Below are positions 43,475 to 56,149 of a stretch of 64,000 bases of DNA, one piece after another (position 1 is the first letter of the stretch; each line of letters starts with the position of its first letter). The notes under the pieces were generated by a model that was not told the origin of the DNA, did not search any database, and saw only the letters and a list, made by a program, of their open reading frames with translations. The position numbers and the translations under genes are program-made. The stretch is taken from contig OY821517.1 of the NCBI GenBank assembly GCA_963682025.1, positions 340,738,196 to 340,802,195 on the forward strand. Reading direction: 5' to 3'. The stretch comes from Cordilura impudica (Eukaryota; Arthropoda; Insecta; Diptera; Scathophagidae).

Positions 43475-43843
43475 CTAGCAGATTCCAGCGTTCGAAATTC
43501 GAGTGCAATTTCTAGGCAACTTTATTTTTCAACTTAGCCAATTCACAAACCAGCATTTTTTTGGTTTATTATTATTGTGAATGAAGATAACAAACTCATT
43601 AACAAACACCTTAACAAATTTAATAAGCACACACATAGCATGTGTATAATTTTGTGTATGTGTTAATAGCAACTTTATATGCAATTTACTCAAAATAAAG
43701 GAAAAAATTTTAAAATCTGTAAATCTGGTGAACAGTTTAAAAGAAAGACCTTTCAAATAATATACGTTTGGTCAAAATCGGAATAAAACGGTAGAACAAA
43801 ACATCGGTAACAAAAAATCGCCTAGCCTATTAATATTATATGA
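43475..43843 (-). mobile_element. Short Helitron-like element, about 369 bp
   Basis: Ends GCTGGAATCTGCTAG|T on the minus strand. The start (TCATATAATATTAATAGG) is slightly changed. Close to 26406..26763 over its whole length. Confidence 0.7.
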
Positions 43844-43879
43844 AAGTCGTTTTTCACTGATACCAAAAGTAACCGATCT

Positions 43880-44571
43880 CAGTGAATTTGTAAACATGGA
43901 AAAATATTGGTCACCGTTATGTAAGTCAACACTTTTATTTGAGAGGTTTTACACAGATTCCACTCTGGGGGAGTCTGCTCCTACGTTTACGACTATAAAA
44001 TATTGGGTGGCAAAGTTTAAACTAGGTTTTACTACACCATTTCAAATTGAAATTGAGAGCTTTCAAAATAAAATTGAGAAAATTCCAGTTCAAATAAAGA
44101 ATTTCCATCTGAAATTGAGAAAATTTCAATTTCAAATCAAATTGAGTAAATTTCAATTGAAATTGAAAAATTGAGGCAGAAAGAATAGTAAAAACAGTGG
44201 AGTGAAACGCGAGAATCGTAACCAAAAGTGGCGAAAACAATTTTATCTGCAGGATGGTTATGGCGTCTGTTTTTTGGTATGCGCTTGGGATAATTTTTAT
44301 TGATTGTTTTCAATAAGGAAAAGCTAGCAACGGCAAAAGCTAGCAACGGCAAGTATTCTTGCAGCGTTTAAGTGTTGAAATTAAGGAAAAATGCCACATT
44401 TGACGAAAAAGATAGTCTTATTTCATTAGAACAATACTCCAGTTCACACATCCAATATCGCTATGACCAAAATCCATGAATTAATATCGAATTGGTTCAT
44501 AACGCACCTTATTCGCCAGATTTAGGTCCCTCGGACGGACTATTTTATATTTCCAAACTTTAAACAAGTAA
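43880..44571 (+). pseudogene. mariner transposase remnant
   Basis: Starts MEKYWS and gives TLGESAPTFTTIKYWVAKFK, as in mariner N-terminal HTH regions. The central part has been replaced by an AAATTGAAATTGAG-type low-complexity tract (about 44040-44175). It resumes at ILSAGWLWRLFFG, then PHLTKKIVLFH, NNTPVHTSNIAMTKIHEL and YSPDLGPSDGLFYISKL. These correspond to the second Asp region (QDNAPxH, with D lost) and the third (SPDLAPSDYFLF, with D kept). Several frame changes make it inactive. DINE copy G begins immediately after. Confidence 0.8.
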
Positions 44572-45342
44572 GAAACTAACAGTCGTTCTAGACAGACTAT
44601 GCGGTACCCTATACCAAGCGTTTAGAGAATTGATCTTAGGTCAAACTTTTGGGTATAAAAATAAGCAAAACCCAAATCTGAGTGGAATTTTTATTACTTT
44701 GTTTGCCTGCAGATTTGAAAAAGTTCATATCGAATGCTATATAGATTTATGTGGAGACTAGGTCGAAAAATGGACCGATCTGAACATATTTGGAAAAGTC
44801 ACTTATTGTTTTGCAAAAACATATACAAAACAAATTTGAGAATAATCCGTGTAATATTTTTGTTTTTGATAGGTTTAACTGAAGATCGGGAATCGGCTTT
44901 ATATGAGGGCTATGACTAAGAATTGCCCTATAGGGTTTATTTTACCGATTATTGGATGTAATAGTCACACATAAGCCCAATTTGACCGATATCTATATGA
45001 TAGTTTGCAATTTAAGTCGATCTTGTAGGGGTCATTTGTATGGGGACTAGGTCTAAACATGCAACGATTTTCACCAATTTCAATAACAGTAATGCTATGG
45101 ACGACAGAGGCTTACATACCAAATTTCATCGACACGTATTCATATTTGCGATTACAAGGCTTACATGGACAGGCGGAAAGACGGACATACGGAAAGGAAA
45201 CGTGGACAGACGTTCGGACAAAAATCGCTGAATCGTCTCACAAAGTAATTCCGAATCGATGGGTCCAGGTCAAATATTTTTGGTAGTTACAAACCTCAGC
45301 ATAAACTCATTATATCCTCAGCACATAGTGGTATGGGCTATA
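44572..45342 (-). mobile_element. DINE/mini-me element (copy G)
   Basis: Left end AAACAAGTAAG with decayed hairpin GTCGTTCTAGACAGAC, right end GTGGTATGGGCTATAAAA. More diverged than copies C, E, I and J. Confidence 0.88.
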
Positions 45343-45429
45343 AAAAACTACTAAGCAACATGGTGCCTTGAAACTTTATATATATATATTATAAGGTTGC
45401 CACTTTTTAACAAATTTTTTTTTCAAACT

Positions 45430-45876
45430 ACTGCTGCCATCTGTACGTCAGGTCGCCGAGTGGGATCACTTTTTTTGGCAAAAAATATAATAATAGCTCG
45501 TAGAACATTGAAATTTGGCCCAGACCCTTTATCAGCTCAATTAAGAAAAATTTAAAGTTCCATCAAAATTGACCGCGCCCATCGGTGCCCGCCCATATAA
45601 CCCGAAAAGATCTTTTTGCCCCAAATTTGTATTTATTTGCCAAAAGTCATGAGATTTGGCAGAAATCATCAGTGTTATGAAGTTAAGATATCTGGAGAGT
45701 TTCATGGATATCGGCCTCGCCAATCGCCCACAGCCTACACACATTAGTTTTTGGACTCAAATTTTTGTTTCTTCATTAAAAGTCTTATAACTTGACTCAA
45801 ATTATCAGTATTATGAAGGAAAGATGTTTGCAAAGTTTTACAGAAATGTGCCACGCCCACCCAAAAAAAGTTTTTT
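45430..45876. repeat. Degenerate tandem units of about 160 bp
   Basis: Words such as TTGCCAAAAGTCATGAGATT, ATCATCAGTGTTATGAAG and CGCCCAC recur in about three diverged units. No gene supported; the 67-codon minus frame follows the repeat. Confidence 0.55.
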
Positions 45877-46151
45877 GATGTGTAAACATCTATACGCGGA
45901 AGGGGGTAAATTTATATTTCACAATACAATCACAAAAACAGCTGTGAGCCGTAAGACAAATCGATGTGACTTATGATTGTATTGGTGAAAAAATTATGAT
46001 ATAAAATTGTTTCAGCTAATTCAACAACCCTTTGCTGTAAAAAAGTCCCTGCAGTTGTTTGCTTTAAGTGAGTGATACATAGATGACGCTTTCTGTTTGA
46101 TTTTAAAAAAGGGACATAAAAAATTTTTTAATTAGTAGATGTTTACACATC
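45877..46151. mobile_element. Small inverted-repeat element, 275 bp
   Basis: GATGTGTAAACATCTA at 45877..45892 is inverted at 46136..46151. Each end is itself partly palindromic. An internal inverted pair (ACAATACAATCAC and GATTGTATTGGTG) is also present. Class unknown. Confidence 0.6.
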
Positions 46152-46306
46152 TCCCCTGTGATCGGACTCACATGATTTTTTTATTTAATAATTTGATTTT
46201 TGAAACAAACTGAAAACGTTTTTTAATTCGATTTAAAAGCAATATTTTTCCATGAAAAAAAAATTAGCTGAAACAAGATAAACGATATAATGACTGATAA
46301 ATATTT

Positions 46307-46528
46307 TTACGTGTATGCAAATATAGACTTCCTTTTCTTCATTTCTTTAACGACATCATCTAGATCCAAAACATATTTATGAGGTTGACGTCTTATGCCA
46401 GTAATGTAAGGATCTGACGGTACATGAAGGCGATGGAAAATATCAGTATTTGTTGCGATTCTGTTGTACTTTTTGGAGAACATTAGTCTATACCTTCTAT
46501 AATCGTTATTTCGAGCATTTTCAGCTTC
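46307..46528 (-). pseudogene. C-terminal fragment of the same uncharacterised protein family (RNNDYRRYR motif)
   Basis: The minus strand reads EAENARNNDYRRYRLMFSKK then YNRIATNTDIFHRLHVPSDP, YITGIRRQPHKYVLDLDDVV and KEMKKRKSIFAYT, ending at TAA. This aligns with SEEAHEIRNKDYRFVREHNT, RK and TNEDL at 39533..39796 and extends past it. An AG acceptor (TGTTTTAAG) lies just upstream, so the fragment may be an exon of a repeat-borne gene. The fragment is open throughout. The short size and context argue against a host gene. Function unknown. Confidence 0.65.
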
Positions 46529-46873
46529 TTAAAACACATGGGTTTAAAAGTATTCACCATTTATATCGTGTTTCTTTGAATAACTGAAATTAAATTTGGT
46601 GTTATTTTTTTTATAAAATTTATAACTTAGTTCGACAGTATATACAATATTATCCGAATTTTGTTTATTAAATCAAAAGAATACACTACCCCCTTTCTTT
46701 TTTTTTTACAGCCAGAACACAAAAGTCCATAAAGCTCACATTTTTTTGTACTAGAGAAACTAAAAACACTGAGTTTTTGAGTGCCATCATAAAAACCTGA
46801 ATATTTCGTATAGTATTATTGTTATCCAATTATTTTTTTCAATATTTATCTTGAAATACTATCTTTTTCAAAT
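46529..46873. other. Unassigned AT-rich DNA
   Basis: No exon with the missing N-terminal part was recognised here. Confidence 0.35.
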
Positions 46874-47215
46874 ATGGTTACGCCAAATAGATATGACAAA
46901 AGGAAATTGTTTACCCGGACCATTCAAATGCATGAAAATGTGAGGCAGTTTCTGCAGAGTTTCGTGACTTTGTCGCGTTATTTTGAACAAAAAAGAATTT
47001 CGAGAAAAAAAATGTATAAAGCATTTCTCTTAACTAAACAATTCTCTACAAAACTGCATCATTACATTTTTGATATTTTATACTCGAAAAAAGGACTTTT
47101 TGCCAGCAAAATACCACAAAGGGTCAGGTTGTTCTCGTTGACTCAGTTTTGCTCGCCAGTGTATGTAGGTGGAATATCTGTTTGTGGTGATTGTCTGCTT
47201 ATAAAACGCTGCTAA
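46874..47215 (+). CDS. Unrecognised open frame, 113 codons
   Basis: Starts MVTPNRYDKRKLFTRTIQMH and ends VCGDCLLIKRC. It is basic in the first two thirds, with a Cys-containing tail (CGDC). It is longer than most chance frames here and has a fairly protein-like composition, but no domain, splice site or homologue was recognised. It could be a decayed repeat ORF or chance. Confidence 0.2.
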   Translation: MVTPNRYDKRKLFTRTIQMHENVRQFLQSFVTLSRYFEQKRISRKKMYKAFLLTKQFSTKLHHYIFDILYSKKGLFASKIPQRVRLFSLTQFCSPVYVGGISVCGDCLLIKRC

Positions 47216-48289
47216 ATTTTATATGCAGCTCTTGTGTTTAAAGAATTTTTTCTAAATTGCTCTTAAATTCTTCATATTTTTAAAAGTTCGATCATTTCAA
47301 CAATTAGCGTTTCCACAAGTATTGTTTGTAACGGACAAAACTGACCTATGTCTTTTGATTTCATTAAAGTATTTCTTTGCATTTAAGTAACTGAAAGTAT
47401 CACACATCTCTGTGAGTTGAGACGTGGACCATCACCGCTCAACAACATAACATCATTTGACATCGTTTGTCTGTAATTTTTTTTTTTTTTTTTTTGAATT
47501 TCTTTAAAGAATTCTAAAGAAAGCGCACAAATTTATATTGCATTTCTTTTTACAGTATTTGAAGCAGCTACAAAAAAGGGTCACTTAAAGTTAATTCTCT
47601 AAATTTTTTTTAATGTATGTTCTACATACAAGAAAATATCATCAAATAGTTTTGTACATATGTATGAGCAAAAGAGGTTTAGACTAACGCCAAATCTTAG
47701 CCTGACAGTTAGGCAAAGAGAGCGCTTAAAAACTTTATGAAATTCCATAAATTTAGGCATTAAAAAAGAGTTTGTCTTTGTGGCATTCTAGTGGTCCTTC
47801 GAGTACGCATTATGATTGGAAGAAAAAAATATTTATTTAAAAATATTATTTTAACATGATTTTGATATGCAGTCGAAACGCTTTATAAACTTATGAATTA
47901 AAAAACCAAGATATAAAAACTTTTCTGAAAAGTTTTCTTCCTTTAACTGTAAAAAATTAAAAAAGAAAAAAATACATTTCTACACTTAGTGAACTGTAAA
48001 GTTCAATTAACAGACCACTTTAGCAAAGTGGAGTGCCAGTACTCGAGTATAATTTGATATTTCATACGCCAGAATTGAAAGAAATTTTTAAATGAAATAT
48101 TTATTTCTATACTAAGCGTATTTTATTATATGATTGTGGTGGGACTGCGTCATTAAAATTATAACTCTGAGTGGTGGCAATTGAATGATAACTAATTATA
48201 GGAGTATTTTTATCCGGCTTGTTTTTTTCTTTTTTTCTTTATCAAATAACAATCATAAAATGAACATCCCAAACAAAAACATACAGTTG
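47216..48289. other. AT-rich stretch, nothing recognised
   Basis: No gene or element recognised. Confidence 0.4.
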
Positions 48290-48430
48290 CCAATGCGTTG
48301 GCAAAGGTTCACTCGGGCACACAGACAGACGGTCGGACGCACGAACATCGCTAAATCCACTAAGAAAGTGATTCAGAATCAATTGATATATGTCAAATAT
48401 TTTTGGTAGTTACAGACATTAGCACAAACT
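48290..48430 (-). mobile_element. DINE fragment
   Basis: Contains ACACAGACAGACGGTCGGAC, AAGTGATTCAGAATCAAT and TATTTTTGGTAGTTACAGAC, the core-side half of the family. Hairpin end absent. Confidence 0.75.
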
Positions 48431-48582
48431 ATATAACAATTGAATTCACGCATACATTCATGTGCCCTGCATGGCGGAAGTTTGAGAAAATATTCCATCA
48501 AATTTTTGTCAACTGAACTATGATTTTTAAAACGTATTCTTATATAATTTTATTGTTTATTACTAAAAGTTTTCGGTCAAAT

Positions 48583-51000
48583 AGTCGCCCGTAAGAAACG
48601 ATGAAAACAATTTTTATAGAAAAAGTACTTTTGTATGAAAAGGGCATTTTTTAAGAAAAGATACTTTTTTTTAAAAGAAATTGTACCTTATTAAGATAAA
48701 GTTTTTTTTTTAAGAAAATAAATTATTTTAAGAAAATTTAATTTTTAAGGAGAGGTACTTTTTTAGGAAAATGTACCACCATTTTAAGAAAAGATACTAT
48801 TTCTAGAAAAGGTTCACTTTCGAGAAATTGTTCTTTTTGTGGCAAAAAAAAATACCTTTTTAAGAAAATTTACTTTTTTAAGAAAATTTACTTTTTTAAG
48901 AGAAGATACTTTTTAAGGAAAAGTTTTTTTTAAGAAATGGTACATTAAAAAAAAATACTTTTCTAAGAATGGAACTTTTTTAAAGAAAAGTACTTGTTAA
49001 GAAGAGGTACTTTTATAAGAAAATTTACTTTTTAAAGAAAAGGTACTTTTATGAAAAGGGCCTTTTTTAAGAAAAGGTACTTTTTTTAAAAGAAATTGTA
49101 CCTTATTAAGATAAAGTTTTTTTTAAGAAAATATATTATTTTAAGAAAATGTAATTTTTAAGGAGAGGTACTTTTTTAGGAAAATGTACCACCCTTTTAA
49201 GAAAAGATACTATTTCTAGAAAAGGTTCACTTTCGAGAAATTGTTCTTTTTGTGGCAAAAAAATACCTTTTTAAGAAAATTTACTTTTTTAAGAAAATTT
49301 ACTTTTTTAAGAGAAGGTACTTTTTAAGGAAAGGTTTTTTAAGAAATGGTACTTGGAAAAGTACTTGTTAAGAAGAGGTACTTTTAAAGAAAAGGTACTA
49401 TTCAGAAACGTGTCTTTTTTATGAAAACGTAGTTTTTTACGAAAATATTTTTTTAAAGAAAAAGTACTTTTTTTTAGGAAAAATTACTTTTTTTTAGGAA
49501 AAATTACTTATTTTGAGGAAAAATTACTTTTCTAGGAAATGGACTTTTTGAAGATAATTTACTTTTTTTAGGAATGTGTAAATGTAAGATAAGGTACTTT
49601 TTACGCAAAAAAGCACTTTCTCGAGAAAATTTATTTTTCAAAGAATATGTTCTTTTTAAAGAAAATATGGTCGCCCGTAAAAAACGATGAAAACAATTTT
49701 TATAGAAAAGTACTTTTGTATGAAAAACGCCTTTTATAATAAAAGGTACTTTTTTTTAAAGAAATTGTATCTTCTTAAAATAAAGTTTTTTTTAAGAAAA
49801 TATATTATTTTAAGAAAATGTAATTTTTTAAGGAAAGGTACTTTTTGAGGAAAATGTACCAACATTTTAAGAAAAGATACTTTTTCTAGAAAAGTTTCTT
49901 CCTAAGAAAATGTATTTTTTTGAGAACCTTTACTTTTTTTTAAGAAAAGGTACTTTTTAAGAAATGGTACATTAAAAAAATACTTTTCTAAGAATTGAAA
50001 TTTTTTAAGAAAAGTACTTGTTAAGAAGAGGTACTTTTATAAGAAAATTTACTTTATAAGAAAAGGTACTTTTCAGAAACATGTCTTTTTTAAGAAACTG
50101 TAGTTTTTTACGGAAATACATTGTTTAAAGAAAAAGTACTTTTTTTTTAGGAAAATTTACTTTTTTTAGAAAGGCTACTTTTCTAGGAAATGGACTTTTT
50201 GAAGAATATATACTTTTCTAGGAATGTGTTATTTCTAACAAAAGGTACTTTTTACGCAAAAAAGCACTTTCTCGCGGAAATGTATTTCTCAAAGAATATG
50301 TTCTTTTTTTTAAAGAAAATATTCTTTTTAAAGAAATAGTACTTTTTAAAGAAAATTGGCTTTATTTAAAAAAGATACTGTTTGAAGAAAAATCACTTTT
50401 TTAAGAAAATTCATTTTTTTAGAATATGTACTTTTTTAAAATAAGATACTTTTTTTGAAAAGGTACCTTTTTAAGAAGAAGTTCTTTTTTACGAAAAATT
50501 CAAATTTTAAGAAAAGGTAACTTTCTAAGAAAATATACAAAAAGGTAATTTTTTTAAGTAAATGTTATTTTTTAATAAGGAAACTTAATTTTTTGTAAGA
50601 AAATTTACTTTTTTTATATAAAAGTCCTTTTACGAAAAGTTAACATTTTAAGATAAGGTACCTTTTTAAGGCAATATACTTTTTAAAGAAAAGGTTTTTT
50701 TTAAAGAAAATTTACTTTATTTAAGAAATGTTTTTTTAAGAAAATGTTATTTTTTAATAGAAAATTAAATTTTTTGTAAATAACTTTTTAAAAAAAAGTT
50801 TTTGTGAGAAAACGTACTTTTTTAAGAAGAGGAATTTTTTTACGAACAAGTACTGTTTTAGGAAAAGGGTTTTTTAAGAAATGGTGTTTATAGTTTTCTA
50901 AGGAAATATACTTTTTTAGGAAAAGGAGCTTTTTAAGAAAAGTTAATTCTTAAGGAAAGTTACGTTTTTAAGAAACAGGTACTATAAAAAAAATATACAA
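48583..51000. repeat. Minisatellite of TTTTTAAGAAAAGGTAC type
   Basis: Units of about 17-22 bp vary around CTTTTTTAAGAAAAGGTACT. A distinctive block GTCGCCCGTAAGAAACGATG recurs at 48583 and 49670 (period 1087 bp). An inner block starting AAAAGGGC recurs about 416 bp apart (48640 and 49055). It continues at 51810 after the DINE insertion. Confidence 0.85.
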
Positions 51001-51004
51001 CTTT

Positions 51005-51807
51005 AAACAAGTAAGAAAATTATAGTCGGTCTAGACCGACTATACGACACCCTATACCATGGTTTAGAGACCCTATATATTTGGTCCAACTAATTGGATA
51101 TAGAAAATAAACATAAACCAAATTTGAGTGGCATTGTTATTATTATTTTTTTTTTTTTGGCTTCAAATATGAAAAAGTTCATATCGGGTGCTATATTTAT
51201 AAGGCGACTAGGTCGAAAAATGGACCGATCCTGACCATATTTGGAAAAGTCACTTATATTTTGAAAAAAAAAACAAACCAAATTTGAGAAAATTCTGTGC
51301 AATATTTTTTATTTTTGCTAGATTTAAATGAAGATCGGGAAGCAGCTCTATATGGGGCCTATGACTAAGAACTGTCCTATAGGGATTATATTTGGACTAC
51401 TGATTAAGGGATATAATAAACACATACAAACCCTATTTGACTGACATCTATATGATAAATTGGATCTTATGGCAATTTATGTCGATTTCATAGGGGTCAT
51501 TTGTATGGGCACTAGGTCTGAACATGGACCGAATTTCACCAATTTCAGCAGCGTTCAGCCTATAGCCGATGAAAGCTTATATACCTAATTTCATCAAAAC
51601 GTATTCATATTTGCGACCTGTAGTTTGATTACAAGGTTTACATGGACAACACAGGCGGACAGACGGACGGACATCGCTAAATCAACTCAGAAAGTGATTC
51701 TGAGTCGATCGGTATAATAAAAGATGGGTCTAGGTCAAATATTTTTGGTAGTTACAAACATCAGCAGAAAGTCATTATACCCAAACCACATTGTGGTATA
51801 GGGTATA
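51005..51807 (-). mobile_element. DINE/mini-me element (copy I), inside the minisatellite
   Basis: Left end AAACAAGTAAGAAAATTATA and hairpin GTCGGTCTAGACCGAC, core hairpin CAGAAAGTGATTCTG, right end TTGTGGTATAGGGTATA. Array sequence lies on both sides. Confidence 0.92.
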
Positions 51808-51809
51808 GA

Positions 51810-52390
51810 AATTAGGAAAAGGTATTTTTTAAGAAAAAGTACTTTTTTTAAGAAAAGGCACTTTTTTAAGACGATGTACTTTTTTAAAGAAAATTTAAGT
51901 TCTAAGAAAATTTAGTTTTTTAAGATAAGATAATATTTTAAGAAAAGGCACTTTTTTACGTAAACTTAATATTTTAAGAAAAATTACTTTTTAAGAAAAT
52001 GTACTTTTTAATATATGTACGTATTTTAAGAATATATAATTTTTTGAAGAAAACGCAAATTCTTAAGAAATGGTGCTTTTTTAAGAAAATGTACTTTTTG
52101 TAGAAATTTACTTCTAAAAAAAATGTGCTTTTAAGAAAAGAAATTTTCTTAAGAATATGTACTTTTTAAGAATGAGTTACCTCTTAAGAAAAGGTACTTT
52201 TTTTAAGAAAACGTACTTTTTTGAGTAAACGAACTTATTTTAATGATACTTTTTAAGAAAAATGTGCCTTTTTAAGAAATTTTTATTTAATTTTCTTTAA
52301 GAAAAGGTACTTTTTTTTGGAAAATTAACTTTTTTTAGAAAATGTAAATTTTGAAGGAAATTTACTATTTTTTAAAATATTTTTTTAAGA
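51810..52390. repeat. Minisatellite, continuation
   Basis: TTTTTTAAGAAAAGGCACTT and related words continue the array of 48583..51000. Confidence 0.8.
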
Positions 52391-52874
52391 TATAGTGGTA
52401 ACTATGGTATGAAACTATATAACAGTGTGTAGCTCAGTGATGACCATAACTGAATATTAAGATTTTTTTTCACTTCCGTTATGATTTTATATATTGTGCT
52501 TGTGTATTTACCTTCTAAAATATAAACGAAACGAGAATTTTAAATAGCAAAAAATAGTGTTATTGTATTTAAAGATACTCCAGTTAGTTAATGACTGAAT
52601 TTGCTATTTAAAAATCTAAAACTTTGTACAATGCCAAGTTGTTTTTTTTTTTTTTATCATTTAAAAGAGATCAAATACCAATTAGTCAACGGAAATTAAG
52701 ACATTTTCTTAAATAAAACTGATGACGATAGAAGTATTTCTATAATTTTGTTTTTGTTTATTTTAACAATATTTATAATGGAGCCGTTAAATGCAATAAA
52801 AACAGTAACTAAAATTGGAATGAAAAACTTGATTTGCTTTCCATTTGATTTATAAGAGACTTCAACAACAAAAA
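52391..52874. other. AT-rich stretch, nothing recognised
   Basis: No gene or element recognised. Confidence 0.4.
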
Positions 52875-53550
52875 AACAAGTAAGAAAATTATAGTCGGTC
52901 TAGCCCGACTATACGATACCCTATACCACGGTTAAGATACCCTATCTCTTCGGTCCAACTAATTGGATATAGATATACTATATTTATATGGGGACTAGGT
53001 CGAAAAATCGTGACCATATTTGGTAAAGTCACTTATACTTTGAAAAAATATATACAAACCAAATTTGAGAAAAATCTGTGCAATATTTTTGTTTTTTAAT
53101 AGATTTAAGTGAAGATCGGGAAGCAGCTTTGAACTACTGATTAATAGATGTAATAAACACATACAAACCCAATTTGACTGAGATCTATATGATAATTTGG
53201 AACTTATGGCAATTTATGTCGATTTCATAGGGGTCATTTGTATGGGGGCTAGGTCTGAACATCGACCGATTCTCACCAATTTCAATAGCGTTCATCCCAT
53301 GGCCGATGAAAGCTTATATACCAAATTTCATCAACATATATTCATATTTGCGACCTGTAGTTTGATTACAAGCTTTACATGGACACACAGGCGGACGGAC
53401 GGAAGGACGGAAATTGCTATTTCGATTCAAAAAGTGATTCTGAGTCGATCGGTATAATTAAAGATGGGTCTAGGACGAATATTTTTGGTTGTTACAAACA
53501 GCAGCACAAAGTCATTATACCCAAACCACATAGTGGTATAGGGTATAAAA
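52875..53550 (-). mobile_element. DINE/mini-me element (copy J), with internal deletion
   Basis: Hairpin reads GTCGGTCTAGCCCGAC. Two internal segments near 52968 and 53130 are missing compared with copies C and I. The right end GTGGTATAGGGTATAAAA is intact. Confidence 0.9.
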
Positions 53551-54736
53551 AATGTTGATCTCATGTTAAATTTTTATGTTGTGTTAACAGTTTTTTCAGG
53601 TTGCGTGTTTGTTGCAGATAAATCTGCATTTGTTTTTTTTTTTAAACATATTTTTTAATGATATACCAAAAAATATATACAAAAAATGTGTTAATATATT
53701 TGAGTTATAAAATTTACTTTTAAGAAATGATTTTCGAAGAAATAAATATTTTCTTTTAACGGTCCTACGAGCCAAATGGACCAGTTGATGTACTTAGATC
53801 CATTAATAATAAATCAGTCCTTGGTCTAAATCTTGTATCTTGTATTGCCTAAGGCCCTCTTCGTTATTTAAAAGTTCGTTCTTCTCTGTCATTTTCTGTT
53901 GAGCATATGCGTTAATGTTTTTTTTTTATTATTTTGCATAATTTTTTTTTTTTTTTTGGTTTGTTTATTTATAATGATGAAAATGACTTTGCATGTTGCA
54001 TGTTTATTTACAAACAACAACAACAGCAACAACATATTTATACAAAGTAGAATGTGATCTTTATGTGTGGTAGAGTGTGATCTTTATAGTAGAAATCACA
54101 TTTGGAAATGGCATATGGTTTGATTTTTTCCATTTTATTTATTTATTGTTTTTTTATATTCATGTATTTTTTTATTTCGTAATGCAATCATTATTCTTGA
54201 CAGTAAAAACGATTGTTGTAATAATTTTTTTCCGGTCGTTTACTTCAACCATTTGTGGTTTATTAATACGTATAGTTTGTATATTTGTACATACAGTTAT
54301 GTTGTTGCATTATGAGCAGATCCTTTCACATGTAGTGTGCGCGATGGTACAGAGAATTTGTTTTTATTATACAACCACAAAATTTAATTAAATTTTTCTA
54401 AAATTATCTGCATATCAGCTAGAGATAAAAAGTGAAATATTACTAGCAAAAATTGTAAAATTCTATGATAACAAAATTGTTTGAAGAAGAACGTTTCTTT
54501 CAGTTTTGAAAGATATTTAACCACAAAATTTCTTTGAAAGAAAATTTAAAAAAAAAATTTTTAAGTCTGCTAATTATAAGGATTTACTATAGTTGAATAA
54601 CACCTTTAAACTAAAATAATTTGGACAACAAATTTGGGTAAAACACTTGAAAAAAAGACAGGAAAGTTTTTAATTTTTATGGTAAAAAAAAAAAATTAAG
54701 TATTTAATAATATTAATTAATAATATTAATTGTTTG
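53551..54736. other. AT-rich stretch, nothing recognised
   Basis: Poly-T runs and a short ACAACAACAACAGCAACAAC tract near 54013. The 104-codon hydrophobic frame at 54077..54391 reflects T-rich DNA and shows no motif. Confidence 0.4.
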
Positions 54737-55332
54737 CCTTTGAGAATGAAAAAGTTCACATCGGATGCTATTTTCATGTGAGGACTAGGTCGAAAAATGG
54801 ATCGATCCTGACCATATTTGGTAAGGTCACTTATTTTTTGCAAAAATATATATGTAAGTACCAAATTTGAGAAAAATCTGTGCAATGTGTTTGTTTTTTT
54901 GATAGATTTAAGTGAAGATCGGGAAACAGGCTTATATGGGGGCTATGACTAAGAATTGTCCTATACGGTTTGTTTTTGGACTACTGATTAATGGGAGTAA
55001 AGACAAAGATACACAAACCCAATTTGACCGACATCTATAAGATATTTTGGATTTCAATTAAAGTCGATTTCATAGGGATCATTTGTATGGGGACTAGTTC
55101 TGAACATGAATCGATTTTCCCCAATTTCAATAGCGTTCATGATAGTTTGATTACAAAGTTTATATGGACACACAGACAGACGGACGGACGGACAGACATT
55201 GCTAAATCGACTCAAAAAGTGATTCTGAGTCGATCGCTATAATAAAAGATGGGTCTAGGTCAAATATTTTTGGTAGTTACAAACCACAGCACAGTCATTA
55301 TATATTGATTACATAGTAGTAGAGGGTATAAA
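54737..55332 (-). mobile_element. DINE/mini-me element (copy K), hairpin end missing
   Basis: Begins at the AAAAAGTTCACATCGGATGC part and runs to TAGAGGGTATAAAA. The terminal hairpin and TTACTTG end are replaced by A/T-rich sequence. Confidence 0.85.
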
Positions 55333-55500
55333 AAGCTTCCGAAGAAGTTATATAAATGTTATTCTTGGCATTGATGTGGATGTGGTGAGAAGGTGGATGA
55401 ACACCATTAATTATTTGTCATAGGATGGAAGCAGTCTTCTATGGATCCTGTTATTTATATTTTAACAGAAATATGGTCCCGAAAATACGGAAAAGTTCAA

Positions 55501-56062
55501 AATTACAGTCGGTTTAGACTACACGATGCCCTATATTTTTTTTATATTTTTTGCGTTCGAATATGTAAAAGTTCATATCGGATGCTATATTTATATGGAA
55601 ACTAGGTCGAAAAATGGACCGATCCTGACCATATTTGGTAAGGTCATTTATTTTTTGTAAAGCATGCACAAACCAAATTTGAAAATCTGTGCAATATTTT
55701 TGTTTTTTGATAGATTTAAGTGAAGATCGGGAAGCAGCCTTATGTGGGGGCTATGAATAAGTATTGTTCCACAGGGTTTATTTTTGGACTACTGATTAAT
55801 GGATGTAAAAAAATCACACACAAACCAAAATTGACAGAGATCTATACGATAATTTGGATATTATGGCAATTTAAGTCCATCTCATAAGGGGACTAGGTCT
55901 GAACATGAACCAATTTTCAATATTTTCAATAGCATTCGGCCGATGGTCCCTAAAAGCTTACATACCAAATTTCGTCAAAATAAAGTAATATTTGTGACCT
56001 GTAGTTTGAATACAAAATGAACAAGTTCACACAGTCGGCCGGCCAGAGAGACGGACGGATAT
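55501..56062 (-). mobile_element. DINE/mini-me element (copy L), 5' part missing
   Basis: Decayed hairpin (CAGTCGGTTTAGACT) at the left. The right side stops inside the GTCY tract (AGAGACGGACGGAT). Confidence 0.8.
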
Positions 56063-56149
56063 TTTTGTTATATGTGGTAAAATGAGTTTTCTTAGAGCAA
56101 AAAGGAGCTTCTATAGTGATAGATGCTATTCTCGGCATGAAGATAATAT

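Noticed and set aside
54077..54391. 104-codon hydrophobic frame, membrane-protein-like
   Set aside because: T-rich DNA gives Phe/Ile/Val runs by chance; no motif, splice site or homologue recognised.
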